Positions 15,859-25,497 of a DNA stretch of 64,000 nucleotides are shown one piece after another. The notes under the pieces were generated by a model. The model searched no databases and was not told the DNA's origin. It saw nothing but the letters and a program-made list of their open reading frames with translations. This DNA comes from Spartobacteria bacterium (GTDB taxonomy: Bacteria > Verrucomicrobiota > Verrucomicrobiia > Chthoniobacterales > UBA10450). Every line of letters starts with the position of its first letter. Position 1 is the first letter of the stretch. The stretch lies in NCBI GenBank assembly GCA_003169975.1, contig PNAA01000034.1, forward strand, positions 153,929 to 217,928, read 5' to 3'. Both the position numbers and the translations under genes were made by a program.

Positions 15859-18824
15859 TCAAAACTTTTTTCTGACGCTGGCGTAAACAAAGCGGCCCGT
15901 GGAATCGTAAAGGTAGCCGGGATAGTTTGCTCCCGAGTTCGCCTCGAAGGCGGGGGCGGATCCTGTCCCAAGACGTTGTTGCAGCCTAGCGATACGCTCA
16001 CGCCGTTTAACGCGCGCTTCCAAATCGACAATGGGCCGCCAGTCGATTGGGCCGAAGCAGCATCGTTAGGGGAGCCATCTGCGGATCGCCCGAGACTGCC
16101 CTCACCTTTCGAGTAACCTGCCACGGGATGAAGTTCGACCGGTGCTGCGAAGGTAAGATCGTACGAAGCGCGGACATCGAAGATCCAGGTCTGCTTCGCC
16201 CAATGCTCCTTCTTGCCGTCGGGAAAAGGGATGCCGGATTGCGCGGTCGTATTGATGACTTCGTGAAAGCCAGCCAGATAATGAACCGTTGTTCCCAGAT
16301 CAAAATGATGCCAGATCCAATCAAGACGGGAATTTCCGCGCCATTTTAGATAAGCCTCGTCGGAGCCAAAGGGAGCTCCGCCTCTGAGTTCCTTCTCAGT
16401 CGCGCCGGGAATATCGGCAAATTGAAAGGAGTCCAGGTAGCTCGCTTGCGTCAACGAAGTAAACGTGCCGCCAGGCGTTTCGATTTGGTATTGCAGAGCA
16501 AAGTCGACTCCAACGCGCCTTCTGGGAACCGCCGTTTTCAAAGGTATATTCGACCAGATTGATGTTGCCGCTGGCATCGCGAATCACTTGTTCGCCTGGG
16601 AGCGATCGACCGGCGAAAGCCCGGTTGACGACATCCTGAGTACTGGGCGAGCCATTCACGCGCCCCGTGCTCTCGATATCGTAAAGGTCAATGGTCATCG
16701 TGAGACCGGGCACGAATTTTGGAGTGTAAACAATGCCGCCACTGAAGGAACGGGAATCCTCGGGCTGGAGGGCGGGATTCCCGCGAAGAACGGTCGGCAC
16801 GTCGAACACAAACGCTTGCTTTGCCGGATCATACAGCTGTTGCTCCAGCCCTTGAGAAGGACTTTCGAAGAGCTCGAAAAGAGATGGCTCATGAAATCCT
16901 TCCCCCCAGGTTGCGCGCACCGTGAGTGACTCATCGAATGGCTGCCAACGCATCCCGAACTTTGGCACGAGGACATTGGTGGCGTTACTCAGGAATTCCT
17001 CGAAGCGAACCGCAGCGGTGAATTCCAAAGCGTAAAAGCCGGGCGCGTTAAAGATGGGGCTGAATATCGGCAGATCGGCTTCGGCATAGCCTGCGTAGGT
17101 TTTCCTGCCGGCAGCGGTAAAGAAACCAGTCGAGCTACCGATGATGTCGCCCTGCAGCAATTGATCCGGATCCTGTTCGATACCTTCGCGGCGGAATTGT
17201 CCTCCAAACGCGATGCCAAGACCCCCGGCGGGCAGCTTGAAAAGCTCGGAGGAGTAGATGTTGAGATCCACTACGCTGAGTTTTGAGAAATCGGTCTCCT
17301 GCGGATGAACAGTGGCGAAGGCCACGGAAAAGGCGTTTGTCGCGATCGGGACACGGAAGTCGCCGAAAGGGTCGTATGGAACCGTGGTCCCGATATATTG
17401 ACTCGAAGCGGGATTAAAAATCGGATCCGCGGCATTAAGGACGCGGTCGAAGCGCGAGGCGGAAACGTAAGTGCCGCTGGAAAGACTTTTGACTTCGCTG
17501 TAGCGGAAACTCGCGTCATAACCCCAGTTGCCATCGAAGAGCTTGGATCCCTTGAGGCCGATGGTGGAAAAAAAAGCGTCGGTCTCATTATCGACCAGGC
17601 GATTCCCGAATTCGATCAGACGCGCTCCGGAGTCTCCGGAGATGATTTGCTGAAATGGATTGAACGCTCCCGGCGGCACGCCAGTGTCCGCATAGGACGG
17701 CCCACCCAGCGTCGCGCCCGGCGCGCGCGGTGGAATGGCGAGCGTCATATTGCCCGGCGTCTGGAAGAAACCCGTGGCCGACGGCGTCAGCTCGTAGTGA
17801 GTCTTGACGTTCTGATAAAAGAAGTCGCCCTGGAGGATCATCTGATCGCCAAAAATCTTGTGGTCCGCGGTCATAAAACCGCCGTAGCGTTCCGAATCTG
17901 GCAGCGAGTCTGAGTAAGCGTTAAAGTTAAAATCCCGGACTCGGACCGGCGAATAAGAGTAGTCTGATGCCGGAGCGTTGCCTTGGGTAAAAAAAGGGGG
18001 CGACCGAAGAAGGTGTCACCGAGATCAGCGGGCGGGTTGCCTCCGGCCGCGACCACTGCGTCCCGCGATAACTGGAAGTTGGCGGGGCTGGTATTTCCGC
18101 TGGGCTGATTTGTGCTTGCGGAGTAAGCGCGGTCACGATTGTAAATCGAGTTGCGGCGATAATAATTCATTACTCCTGTGACTTCGCTGTCGTTGTCCCC
18201 AATCCCGAAAAGCACTGAGGAAGAGAATTCACCTGAGTCTTTGTCCAGGGTATTGCCGTATTCGACATTCGCTTCCGCCCCGCGGTAATTGTGTCGGAGC
18301 TTGATGTTGACGACCCCCGCCACGGCATCCGCGCCGTACGTAACCGAAGCGCCGTCTTTGAGAATGTCGATGCTTGCAACCGCGGCCCGCGGAATGGAGT
18401 TGAGGTCGACGAAGCTTGCGGTGCCATTCGCTCCGATGGGATAGTTAGCTACACGTTTGCCATCAATCAGGGTTAGGGTATCGCTCGGATCGAAACCGCG
18501 CAGCGCGATCGACGACCCGCCCGGCGTAACGCCGGCGGAGTTGTTGGAAGTAGGAACTCCGTTCGGCCCGGCAACATTCAAATCGCGGAGTAACTCCTCA
18601 GTGGTTCGTTCGCCGGACTTATCGATTTGGTCGCGACCGACGGTCAGCACGGGGTTGGGCCCTTCTTCCTCTGCGCTCGGAATGTTCGAGCCGATAATAA
18701 TGAGGCGCGGCGCTTCCGCGGCGGGCGTAGGAGTAGGTGATGCTTCCTGCGCGAAAGAGATGGCCGGGAACAGCCACAGCGCACAGCCAAGGGCCCGGGG
18801 GATTGGAAGGAACCGATGCTTCAT
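15859..18824 (-). pseudogene. TonB-dependent outer-membrane receptor with three frameshifts
   Basis: Four frames in tandem make one receptor of about 985 residues. It has a signal peptide (CALWLFPAISFAQEA), a plug domain (SSIALRGFDPSDTLTLIDGKRV, VASIDILKDGASVTYGADAVAGVVNIK), a beta-barrel, and a C-terminal strand ending RFVYASVRKKF with a terminal Phe. Frame breaks lie at the A7G5 run 17989-18000, near the GGG at 16523-16525, and at the G5 run 15952-15956. All three are in or beside homopolymers, so sequence error is possible, but three in one gene also fits decay. Intact relatives import siderophores, vitamins or glycans using TonB energy. No ligand can be assigned. Confidence 0.85.
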
Positions 18825-18837
18825 CGCATTCTCCCGA

Positions 18838-18995
18838 TTATAAGACGCGTTCCGGCAACTTCGGTTTTAACGACGCGACCATTTTTTCGAAGCGGGGATC
18901 GCCCCGGAGTGAATCCCAGCAGGGATTGAGGAGGAGATCGCCGTAGGTTTGTCGTCGCTCAAGTTTTCGAACGGCAGGACCGCGAGCGATTTTTC
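18838..18995 (-). pseudogene. Deletion remnant of a second TolB-like/TPR copy, fused to the 3-prime end of the kinase gene
   Basis: After the normal family ending (RSDPRFQKIL) of the kinase protein, the frame continues into PEKSLAVLPFENLSDDKP, which is the start of another TolB-like domain. It then breaks into another frame reading CWDSLRGDPRFEKMVASLKPK and stops at 18838. So the head and tail of a second copy remain and the middle is lost, as expected from recombination between tandem paralogues. Confidence 0.7.
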
Positions 18996-21830
18996 CGGCG
19001 CTGCCGGTGCTGCCTGCTGGATAGCTATTAGAATCGTCTTCGGCTCCGGCCCGGCGAGGATTTTTTGGAAACGCGGATCGCTTCGCAACGGATCCCATTC
19101 CCAGCGCAAGCGCAGCTCGGCGAGCGTGATGTCCTCCGGTTGGTCCGGCCAGTCGACCGGACCGGGAGTCGAAAGGAGTCGCTCGATCAGGCTGATGGCC
19201 TGATCCGTCTCGCCGGTGCGGGCATAGATCAGCGCCAGGTTGCCTGCCGCAATCGCTCCATGGAACGCATTTTGACTTTCCGGCTCGAGCTGGACCGCGC
19301 GCCGACCTTCCCGGAGCGCCTCTTCTTTCCGGCCTTGATAGGCGTAAAGCTTTGCCAAACAAGCATGAGAGGAGGCATTGTTCGGACTCTCCCGAACCCA
19401 CTCTTCGATTCCCGGGACGGCGGCAACAAAGTAGCGCTGGGCAGATGCGGTGTCGCCACGGGCGAGAGCGACGCGGCCGCGGAAGAATGCTTTCGGTTGT
19501 TCGCCGGCATGAGGAAATTCTTCGGAGGGAAAATCGGTCAGGAGTTTTTCGGCGGCGGCGTAATCGCGCTCCAGCATGGCCAGATCCCAGCGTGCCTCAG
19601 TCACCTTGCCATCGGGATCGATGCCGGGAGGAATTTCTTGGAGGATCTTTCTGCCGGCCGCGGGATTGCTGTTGCGAAACACTTCGAGGTAGGCAAGTCC
19701 GAGCCGGGCAATCGCCGAATCCGGCGCAATCTCGAGCGCGCGATTGTAACAAGCGGTCGCCGCAGACCAATCCCGCACCAGGAGATAATCGAGGGCCGCG
19801 TAGGAAATTACTTTGCGGTCACGAGGATCGAGATCCTGGGCGTGTTGATAGGCGGCGAGCGATTCGCGCCACCGTCCCTGACGGCGGTAAATTCCGGCGA
19901 TGTAATGGAAAATATCCGGTTCGTTAGGCGCGGTCGCCGCCGCGGTGGAAAATTCCTTGAGCGCAGCGCCATAGTTCTTATCCGCCCAATACAAGGAAAG
20001 ACCGAGTGCCATATGCGCTTCGCCCAGGTGTGGCGCCAGCCGAATCGCCTCTTCCGCTTCGCGGTGCGCTTTCGCTTTCCGGATTGGATCCCCCTCCATT
20101 CCCACGATGGAGCTCTCGACAATCGACAGGCGCGCGTGCGCGAGTGCGAACCTGGGATCCAGATTGATCGCCTCCTCGTAAAGGTGCTCCGCATCGTCCA
20201 AATCCTCGGTCGAGCGATTGGCCGCTCGCTCTCGTCCGAGAGCCCGCAGATAAAGCGTGTACGCCTCGGGATGGTCGGTTGGCCTGACCGCCAGGCGCGC
20301 CACTTCTTCCGGAGCGAGTTTCGCCTCGAGCGCCGCCGCAATCTGTGTCGCAAGCTCGCCTTGCAGACCAATCGAGTCGGCTTCGGTCCGATCATAACGC
20401 TCCGCCCAGATGTGGCGGTCCTGGCGGGCATCGATCAATTGGACGTTGAGCAGAACCCGGTTGCCTTCGCGCCGCACGCTGCCCTCGAGCACATTCTCCA
20501 CGCCCAACACCCGGCCAATCTCGCGCATCTTGCGCCCGCCGGGTTTTTCATAAGCCATCGCGCTCGTCCGGCTGATTACTTTGAAGGCATGAATCTTGGC
20601 CAGACTGGTCAGGACATCGTCCTGAATCCCGGCCGCGAAATAGGCGTTCGTTTCGTCTTTGCTCAAATTTTCGAAGGGCAGAACCGCGATCGATTTCTCG
20701 CGCGGCGCGGGAACCGAGGGAAGCGGTCGGCGCCACCGGTAGCTCGTTAGGCCAGCCAGGCTAACGACCAAAAGGCCAATGACAACGGCAGCCGTGCGCC
20801 GCCGCCGGCGACGCGGCGTTGTCTGCACGTCCGTCCGGCAGTCTTCCAGTTCGGCTAACAATGCCCGCGCGGATTGCGGCCGGGCGGCCGGGTCGGCCGC
20901 AAGGATGCGGCGGAGAAGCTTGATCACCGGCGTGGGAATTTTCCGCGCCGCCAATTGTTCGACGGGCAAGGCCACCTGCGCCCGAGAGACACGAATTTCC
21001 TCAATCGTCCTGCCCGGATACGGGACCTCCCCGGTCAGCGCGTACCAGAGCGTCATGCCTAACGAATAAATGTCCGAGCGCGCGTCAGCCGGCTTGCCCG
21101 CAAACTGCTCCGGGCTGGCAAAGGTCGGCGTGCCGACGAATCCCCCGTGGGTCAGATCTGTTTCGTCCGCCGCCCCGGCGATCGCCTTGGCGAGCCCGAA
21201 GTCGATCACTTTGACTTCCGCTTCCGCCGTTTCCGATCCGTCAGGCGAGAGCATAATATTGGCCGGCTTCAGGTCGCGATGGATCAAGCCGTGCGCCGCC
21301 GCCGCAACCAAGGCGCGCGTCACCTGGATGGCGATCGCGAGCGCCGCTCCCGCACGCAACGGGCCTTCGCGCCTCACCAGCGCCTCGAGCGTTTCACCCT
21401 CGACCAGCTCCATCGCATAATAGCAGCGGTCGATCTCGGTCGACGCACCGAATTGGAAAACGCCTGCTACGTTAGGGTGCCGCAAGGCCGCCGCCGCGCG
21501 CGCCTCCCGCAGGAAGCGCTCGCGCGCCGTTGGCGCTCCCCCGGCCCCTCCGGGCACATCGATCACCTTGAGTGCGACGGCGCGATGCAAGACCTGGTCG
21601 CGCGCCCGATAAGTCACGCCCATCGCGCCGTGCCCCAGCTCCCAGAACGTGCCATCCGCGTGCCGCTCAATCTCGAAATCGCCGAAGACGAACGAGCGCG
21701 CAGGCGAAGCCGACTCTTCGTTAGGCTGATCCAATCCGCCGCGCAGCAGGCAAACGAGACAGTCGCTCTTCTCTTGCAGGGGCTCGCCGCAGATCGTGCA
21801 GATAGCGGTGGAAACGGTGGGTGCGGGCAT
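18867..21830 (-). CDS. Ser/Thr protein kinase with TolB-like and TPR domains, paralogue 2
   Basis: 987 residues. The N-terminus has a small CxxC-CxxC motif (CTICGE and CLVC). It is followed by a complete kinase domain (about 50-335): glycine loop LGHGAMGVTYRA, VALKVI, HRDLKPANIM, IDFGLAKA and SPEQ. A single membrane helix (about 348-368) leads to a TolB-like domain starting EKSIAVLPFENLS, then TPRs to about 930. The last 45 residues are derived from a deleted neighbouring copy. The kinase would be cytoplasmic and the TolB/TPR part periplasmic. It begins 12 bases after the ECF sigma gene, an arrangement in which the kinase is thought to control the sigma factor. Confidence 0.88.
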   Translation of the reverse strand: MPAPTVSTAICTICGEPLQEKSDCLVCLLRGGLDQPNEESASPARSFVFGDFEIERHADGTFWELGHGAMGVTYRARDQVLHRAVALKVIDVPGGAGGAPTARERFLREARAAAALRHPNVAGVFQFGASTEIDRCYYAMELVEGETLEALVRREGPLRAGAALAIAIQVTRALVAAAAHGLIHRDLKPANIMLSPDGSETAEAEVKVIDFGLAKAIAGAADETDLTHGGFVGTPTFASPEQFAGKPADARSDIYSLGMTLWYALTGEVPYPGRTIEEIRVSRAQVALPVEQLAARKIPTPVIKLLRRILAADPAARPQSARALLAELEDCRTDVQTTPRRRRRRTAAVVIGLLVVSLAGLTSYRWRRPLPSVPAPREKSIAVLPFENLSKDETNAYFAAGIQDDVLTSLAKIHAFKVISRTSAMAYEKPGGRKMREIGRVLGVENVLEGSVRREGNRVLLNVQLIDARQDRHIWAERYDRTEADSIGLQGELATQIAAALEAKLAPEEVARLAVRPTDHPEAYTLYLRALGRERAANRSTEDLDDAEHLYEEAINLDPRFALAHARLSIVESSIVGMEGDPIRKAKAHREAEEAIRLAPHLGEAHMALGLSLYWADKNYGAALKEFSTAAATAPNEPDIFHYIAGIYRRQGRWRESLAAYQHAQDLDPRDRKVISYAALDYLLVRDWSAATACYNRALEIAPDSAIARLGLAYLEVFRNSNPAAGRKILQEIPPGIDPDGKVTEARWDLAMLERDYAAAEKLLTDFPSEEFPHAGEQPKAFFRGRVALARGDTASAQRYFVAAVPGIEEWVRESPNNASSHACLAKLYAYQGRKEEALREGRRAVQLEPESQNAFHGAIAAGNLALIYARTGETDQAISLIERLLSTPGPVDWPDQPEDITLAELRLRWEWDPLRSDPRFQKILAGPEPKTILIAIQQAAPAAPEKSLAVLPFENLSDDKPTAISSSIPAGIHSGAIPASKKWSRR

Positions 21831-21842
21831 TCTGATTCCCTC

Positions 21843-22613
21843 TCATCGGTTGGTCAACACCCGCAAGAGCTCGCGCAATTCGCTCTCCACTTCGCTCTCG
21901 CGTTCGACCGTGCGACGCACCTCGGCCCGCAAGGCCTCGCGGTAGCGCGCTCTCAACCGGGTAACATCGCTCCGCAGGGACGACGCGGGCGCATCCAGTC
22001 GGGCGGACAACTGGGCATAAGTCGGCAATGGATCAGCCCCGCCCGTGAGGAAGATTTTCAATTCCTTGAACAACTTCTCTTTTCCGTCGGCTTGATATTC
22101 AGCCGCCAGTTGCGCCAGCGCGCCGCCCACCAGTGTTTCCGCCCAGCTTCGCTCGTAGACCCGGTCCTCGTTAGGCGAATCTTCCGCCCCGCTGTGCGTT
22201 TGGAAAAGGGACTCCGCCTGCTCGACCTGTTCTTCGTTCAAGGGCAAAAAATCCTGGCCGCCCCCGCGCTTCAGCGTTTGCGCGCGGTCGTGCGCATCGG
22301 CGAGAAGATTCTTCAGCGAGGCGAGGAGGAAGGAGCGGAACTTCCCCTTCTGCCGATCGACCCGCGCGTAGAGCTTGTGCTCGATCAGATAGACAAAAAA
22401 ACTCTGGGTCAGGTCCTGCGCATCATGGACCGCGTAGCCCCGGCTGCGCACGAAAGTGTAAAGCGGCGGCCAATACGTCTGACAGAGTTGCGCCAGCGCG
22501 GTGCGCGCCGCGTCCGGCTCCGACTGACTTTCCCCGGCCGCGAGAATAACGCTCCACTGGGTCGGGGCGAACGGTTCGCTCAGACCGCGGATGGTACGCG
22601 GCAACGGCTGCAC
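21843..22613 (-). CDS. ECF-type RNA polymerase sigma factor
   Basis: 256 residues from the GTG at 22613; the longer in-frame extension shows no sigma homology and crosses the upstream intergenic region. Region 2 is visible (YTFVRSRGYAVHDAQDLTQSFFVYLIEHKL, the DAQDLTQ motif), with FRSFLLASLKNLLADAHDRA following. Region 4 lies near the C-terminus (TYAQLSARLDAPASSLRSDVTRLRARYREAL). The long linker is typical of ECF factors paired with Ser/Thr kinases in Planctomycetes and Verrucomicrobia. First gene of an operon with the kinase/TolB/TPR gene 12 bases downstream. Confidence 0.85.
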   Translation of the reverse strand: MQPLPRTIRGLSEPFAPTQWSVILAAGESQSEPDAARTALAQLCQTYWPPLYTFVRSRGYAVHDAQDLTQSFFVYLIEHKLYARVDRQKGKFRSFLLASLKNLLADAHDRAQTLKRGGGQDFLPLNEEQVEQAESLFQTHSGAEDSPNEDRVYERSWAETLVGGALAQLAAEYQADGKEKLFKELKIFLTGGADPLPTYAQLSARLDAPASSLRSDVTRLRARYREALRAEVRRTVERESEVESELRELLRVLTNR

Positions 22614-22690
22614 GTCGGTGGTGTAACAAAACCGCGAAAAAAAGGCAAGCCCAGAGAAAGTGACGATTTCTTGCAGCGCTTCGCTCGCAA

Positions 22691-22706
22691 TCCCTTTGGA
22701 AAGGGA
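22691..22706. promoter_or_regulatory. Inverted repeat between divergent sigma-factor and secreted-protein genes
   Basis: TCCCTTT-GG-AAAGGGA is a perfect 7-base inverted repeat in the intergenic space between the ECF sigma gene (start 22613, leftward) and the exported protein (start 22767, rightward). It is well placed to be an operator for either, but no regulator can be named. Confidence 0.35.
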
Positions 22707-22766
22707 AAGCGAATCATCGCTTCCAACCAAACGAAACCAAATACAACCCCAACAAGGGAAACAACT

Positions 22767-23252
22767 ATGAAAACAATAATTAGAACCACCCTCCCGCTCG
22801 CAACCTTCCTGGCGGTTGTCTGCGGACTCGTTTCGCCAGCCATTGCCCAAAAGGCCCCGGTCACCATGGTGATTACCGCCGGCTCGACGGGCAAATTCCT
22901 GAACACGCCGCATTCCATTAACACGACGGGTTACTCGGACTTCACGGCCAACATCACGGTCCGGGCGGACGGCACAGCCTCGGGGCAGTTTGCCTGCGCC
23001 GTCCCGAACGCCATCGTCATTGCGGGCCAGGCGGCCAACGCGACTGTGAACGTTGACGGAAGTGTCACCATCACCGGCATCGGCTACGGGTATTTCGTCG
23101 GAGGCGGCGGATTCGACGACGACTCATTCTTCGTCACCTTCCGGGCCGGCGGTCCCAAGGTGGGCGGCTTTGATTTCGCCGACGCGAATTTCCCGGTGGG
23201 ATTTTACGATACCGAGGGAGTCGTCTACGGCGCGGTCAACATTGGTCGCTGA
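22767..23252 (+). CDS. Small exported protein of unknown function
   Basis: 161 residues from the ATG at 22767, preceded by AAGGGAA. The frame is open for 1.6 kb upstream but only as antisense of the sigma/kinase genes. A clear signal peptide (IIRTTLPLATFLAVVCGLVSPAIAQ) is followed by a beta-rich, Gly/Asp-rich mature part. I recognise no family. Its divergent position from the ECF sigma gene makes it a candidate target of that sigma factor. Confidence 0.7.
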   Translation: MKTIIRTTLPLATFLAVVCGLVSPAIAQKAPVTMVITAGSTGKFLNTPHSINTTGYSDFTANITVRADGTASGQFACAVPNAIVIAGQAANATVNVDGSVTITGIGYGYFVGGGGFDDDSFFVTFRAGGPKVGGFDFADANFPVGFYDTEGVVYGAVNIGR

Positions 23253-23405
23253 CCGAGAGCGCGTATCGAAAATCGACGTGCGGTAAAGGCGACTTCGAAA
23301 GTCTCTGGAAAGGACGGCGATCCCGGTGATGGATCGCCGTCGCTTTCTTTCTCAGGAAAACCTGCGGAGCTGGCCCGAGAACAGCTTCTTTCTTAAGGCG
23401 TGCAG

Positions 23406-24314
23406 ATGCCGGGCTGTGGTAAACCCGCTGCGCGACGAGGCGCGGTCTCGTGCGTGGTCGCGGTCTTGCTTCTCTCCCTGCCGGCGTCTGCCAATGCGCA
23501 CACGCGGCGTCATCGAAAACCCAGGCCGGTCGCGGTCGCACTGCAACCTTTCCTGGTCGCGCGTTCCGTCGTTCACACCGTTGCCGACCCGATCGTGCTC
23601 AACGCGCCGCGGGCGATTGCCGTTGTGGCCGCGGCGCCGATCCGGATCGCCTATCGCAGCGCGCACATCCGCGAAGTTTTCCGTGGTGAAATGGTGGAAG
23701 ACGACGAGCTGAGTGCGCGTCCCGCCATTCCGCTGGCCGAATCGGCCGGCTACGATCAACCCCTCCGCGTCGCCTACATGGTTCCGCGTCCGCAGAATCC
23801 CGGAAACCCCGGCCCGACGGAGGACGATCAGGATTTCGATCAGGAGGAAAGGGCCGACCCCGCTCCGACAAAATCCGGCCACGGGCCGACCGTCGCGGGC
23901 AGCCGCGCGATTCTCCGCGGCGGGATCGCCTATGCGCCGTCTCGCGCGCCGCAGAGCGTAAAGAACGCAATCTGGGCCGCGAACACTCTGCGTCGCAAAC
24001 CCTACATCTGGGGCGGCGGCCATGGCTCGTTTTACGAGCGTGGTTGCGATTGTTCAGGCACCGTTTCCTTTGCTTTGCACGGCGCGGGTGCGATCGCCGC
24101 GCCTCTCCCCTCGAGCGACTTCATGCGCTACGGCGACCGCGGCCGCGGTCGCTGGTTCACGATCTACGCGCGCCCCGGTCACACCTTCGCGGTCATCGCC
24201 GGGTTGCGGCTCGACACCACCGACTTCCAAGACGGCGGCACGACCGGTCCCCGCTGGCACGCTGACGCGCGTGATACTCGGGGTTACGTCGCGCGGCATC
24301 CCGCGGGCATGTAG
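23406..24314 (+). CDS. Exported NlpC/P60-like cysteine peptidase
   Basis: 302 residues from the ATG at 23406 (GTG at 23400 is an alternative). A hydrophobic signal segment (VSCVVAVLLLSLPASANA) is followed by a variable, charged middle region. The C-terminal 120 residues contain RKPYIWGGGHG, then GCDCSGTVSFAL with the catalytic Cys in the family DCSG context, and RPGHTFAVIAG with the candidate His. NlpC/P60 enzymes cleave peptide bonds in peptidoglycan stems in the periplasm. The similarity lies in the active-site motifs, so the substrate is open. A small acidic peptide gene follows after 23 bases. Confidence 0.72.
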   Translation: MPGCGKPAARRGAVSCVVAVLLLSLPASANAHTRRHRKPRPVAVALQPFLVARSVVHTVADPIVLNAPRAIAVVAAAPIRIAYRSAHIREVFRGEMVEDDELSARPAIPLAESAGYDQPLRVAYMVPRPQNPGNPGPTEDDQDFDQEERADPAPTKSGHGPTVAGSRAILRGGIAYAPSRAPQSVKNAIWAANTLRRKPYIWGGGHGSFYERGCDCSGTVSFALHGAGAIAAPLPSSDFMRYGDRGRGRWFTIYARPGHTFAVIAGLRLDTTDFQDGGTTGPRWHADARDTRGYVARHPAGM

Positions 24315-24337
24315 GGAGAATTCAAAAAACACTCAAG

Positions 24338-24508
24338 ATGGACACGGAACCAGAGGAAGAGACCAGCGAGAATCCCAACGTGAGCGAGTCGGAGCCGAGC
24401 AAGGAACCGCCTCTTCTCAAGCTGCGCGATTTGCGCCCCGAGAAAGACCCGATCGGCGCCGGCCGCAATCGCCGGCCGACAACCGGCGCCGAGGACCGAC
24501 TAAGGTAA
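24338..24508 (+). CDS. Small acidic peptide with KLRDLRPEKDP motif, copy 1
   Basis: 56 residues. The first 25 are acidic (starts MDTEPEEETSENPN). At positions 28-38 lies KLRDLRPEKDP, followed by IGAGRNRRP and a basic/Gly-containing end. A second gene at 32273-32440 encodes 55 residues with the same opening pattern (MDxEPxEET) and the identical motif at exactly the same residue positions, showing that this is a real gene and a paralogue. It lies 23 bases after the NlpC/P60-like gene on the same strand. The motif followed by Gly-Ala recalls leader/core boundaries of ribosomal peptides, but no modifying enzyme was recognised nearby. Confidence 0.7.
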   Translation: MDTEPEEETSENPNVSESEPSKEPPLLKLRDLRPEKDPIGAGRNRRPTTGAEDRLR

Positions 24509-24592
24509 ATTATTACCTTGTCGGCTTACGCATTTTCGCTGATTCTTCAATCGAAGCACCGAAAACGCGTATGCGTCGTAGGTGCTGATTTT

Positions 24593-25381
24593 TTAACGCG
24601 ACGGATAAAACTTCACGCCGTACTCGTCGTCGCCGGCTGCTTTTGTGTTCAGAACTGGCAACAACATTTTCATCCAGTCAGCAATGGTCTCCGAATTGAT
24701 TGACGCCGGCAGCCGTCTCGGGAACACGCCGGCACCGTGACGAACGATTGCGTACATGGAAACAATGCACGCAGCCAGGTCCGCGAACTGGATGAAATAA
24801 GACTCGCTTGAATCCTTGGGGAGCGGGTCTTCGATCAATTTTTGGATCTCCTGTCGTCGGGGCCTCGGCCCGAATTTTGAGGGTATAAAGTTAATCTTTT
24901 GCACCCGACGCGTAGTCTTGCGCATCTTGCCGACCCGGCCCCAGTCGGTGATAATCAAGAAGCGATTCTGTGACTGCGCGGCGAGGTCGTTCTCAATGCG
25001 TTGCACCGAAAACTTCAGGGCGGTGTCCAGCACATCGAATTCGTTGGCCTGGATGCGGGGCTTTACGATGACCACGTTGATGATCTTGAGATCGAGTTGC
25101 GCGCAGAGCTGGCAATATAACTCGATCACTTTCGCCCGATCGTGTTCGGGAATGCCCCAGTTAAAGTAGGGATTCTTGTTCAGCAGAAATTCGCGGGTGT
25201 GCAGTTCTTCGTGAAACGGAAAAGGGAAATCTTTCGCCAGTTGACGTTTAAATGTCTTGGCAATCTCGAAGTTTTGCTTCCACGCCAAATGGTGCTGATA
25301 GACGGCGCTCAGCACGAAAAGCGGCGCGGAGGTCGCAGGGAAGCCGTCGTCCCCTGATTCGTCGTAGTATGCAAGAAACAT
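24593..25381 (-). CDS. DUF3800 domain protein
   Basis: 262 residues. MFLAYYDESGDDG at the N-terminus, RFLIITDWG in the middle and YFIQFADLAACIVSM near the C-terminus are the three acidic motifs of the DUF3800 family, which has an RNase H-like arrangement of Asp residues. Family members are common in mobile and defence-related regions but have no settled function. The neighbouring minus-strand gene encodes a DUF4238 protein. The 22.2-27.7 kb segment around them lacks the GCCTAACGA word, and both genes look less GC-rich than their neighbours, suggesting acquisition. Confidence 0.82.
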   Translation of the reverse strand: MFLAYYDESGDDGFPATSAPLFVLSAVYQHHLAWKQNFEIAKTFKRQLAKDFPFPFHEELHTREFLLNKNPYFNWGIPEHDRAKVIELYCQLCAQLDLKIINVVIVKPRIQANEFDVLDTALKFSVQRIENDLAAQSQNRFLIITDWGRVGKMRKTTRRVQKINFIPSKFGPRPRRQEIQKLIEDPLPKDSSESYFIQFADLAACIVSMYAIVRHGAGVFPRRLPASINSETIADWMKMLLPVLNTKAAGDDEYGVKFYPSR

Positions 25382-25497
25382 CGCTTAAATTCGCCGAGCG
25401 AACAGCATCAACTGCGGAATCGAACCCTAACCGGGCGCGTGTTTGAGGTGTCCAACTGCTCTTCAATCGTAATACAGTAAGACCCTGGGTGGCGATT

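Noticed and set aside
15575..15862. Arg-rich minus-strand frames between VapC and the TonB receptor
   Set aside because: Only a short piece matches the C-terminus of the TolB-like/TPR family; the rest is unconserved and treated as a fossil.
19065..20750. A 561-codon plus-strand open frame
   Set aside because: Antisense shadow of the kinase/TolB/TPR gene, with no recognisable protein features.
21147..22766. A very long plus-strand open frame running into the small exported protein gene
   Set aside because: It is antisense to the kinase and sigma genes, is Arg/Gly/Leu-rich and featureless, and only its last 161 codons have a signal peptide and ribosome-binding site.
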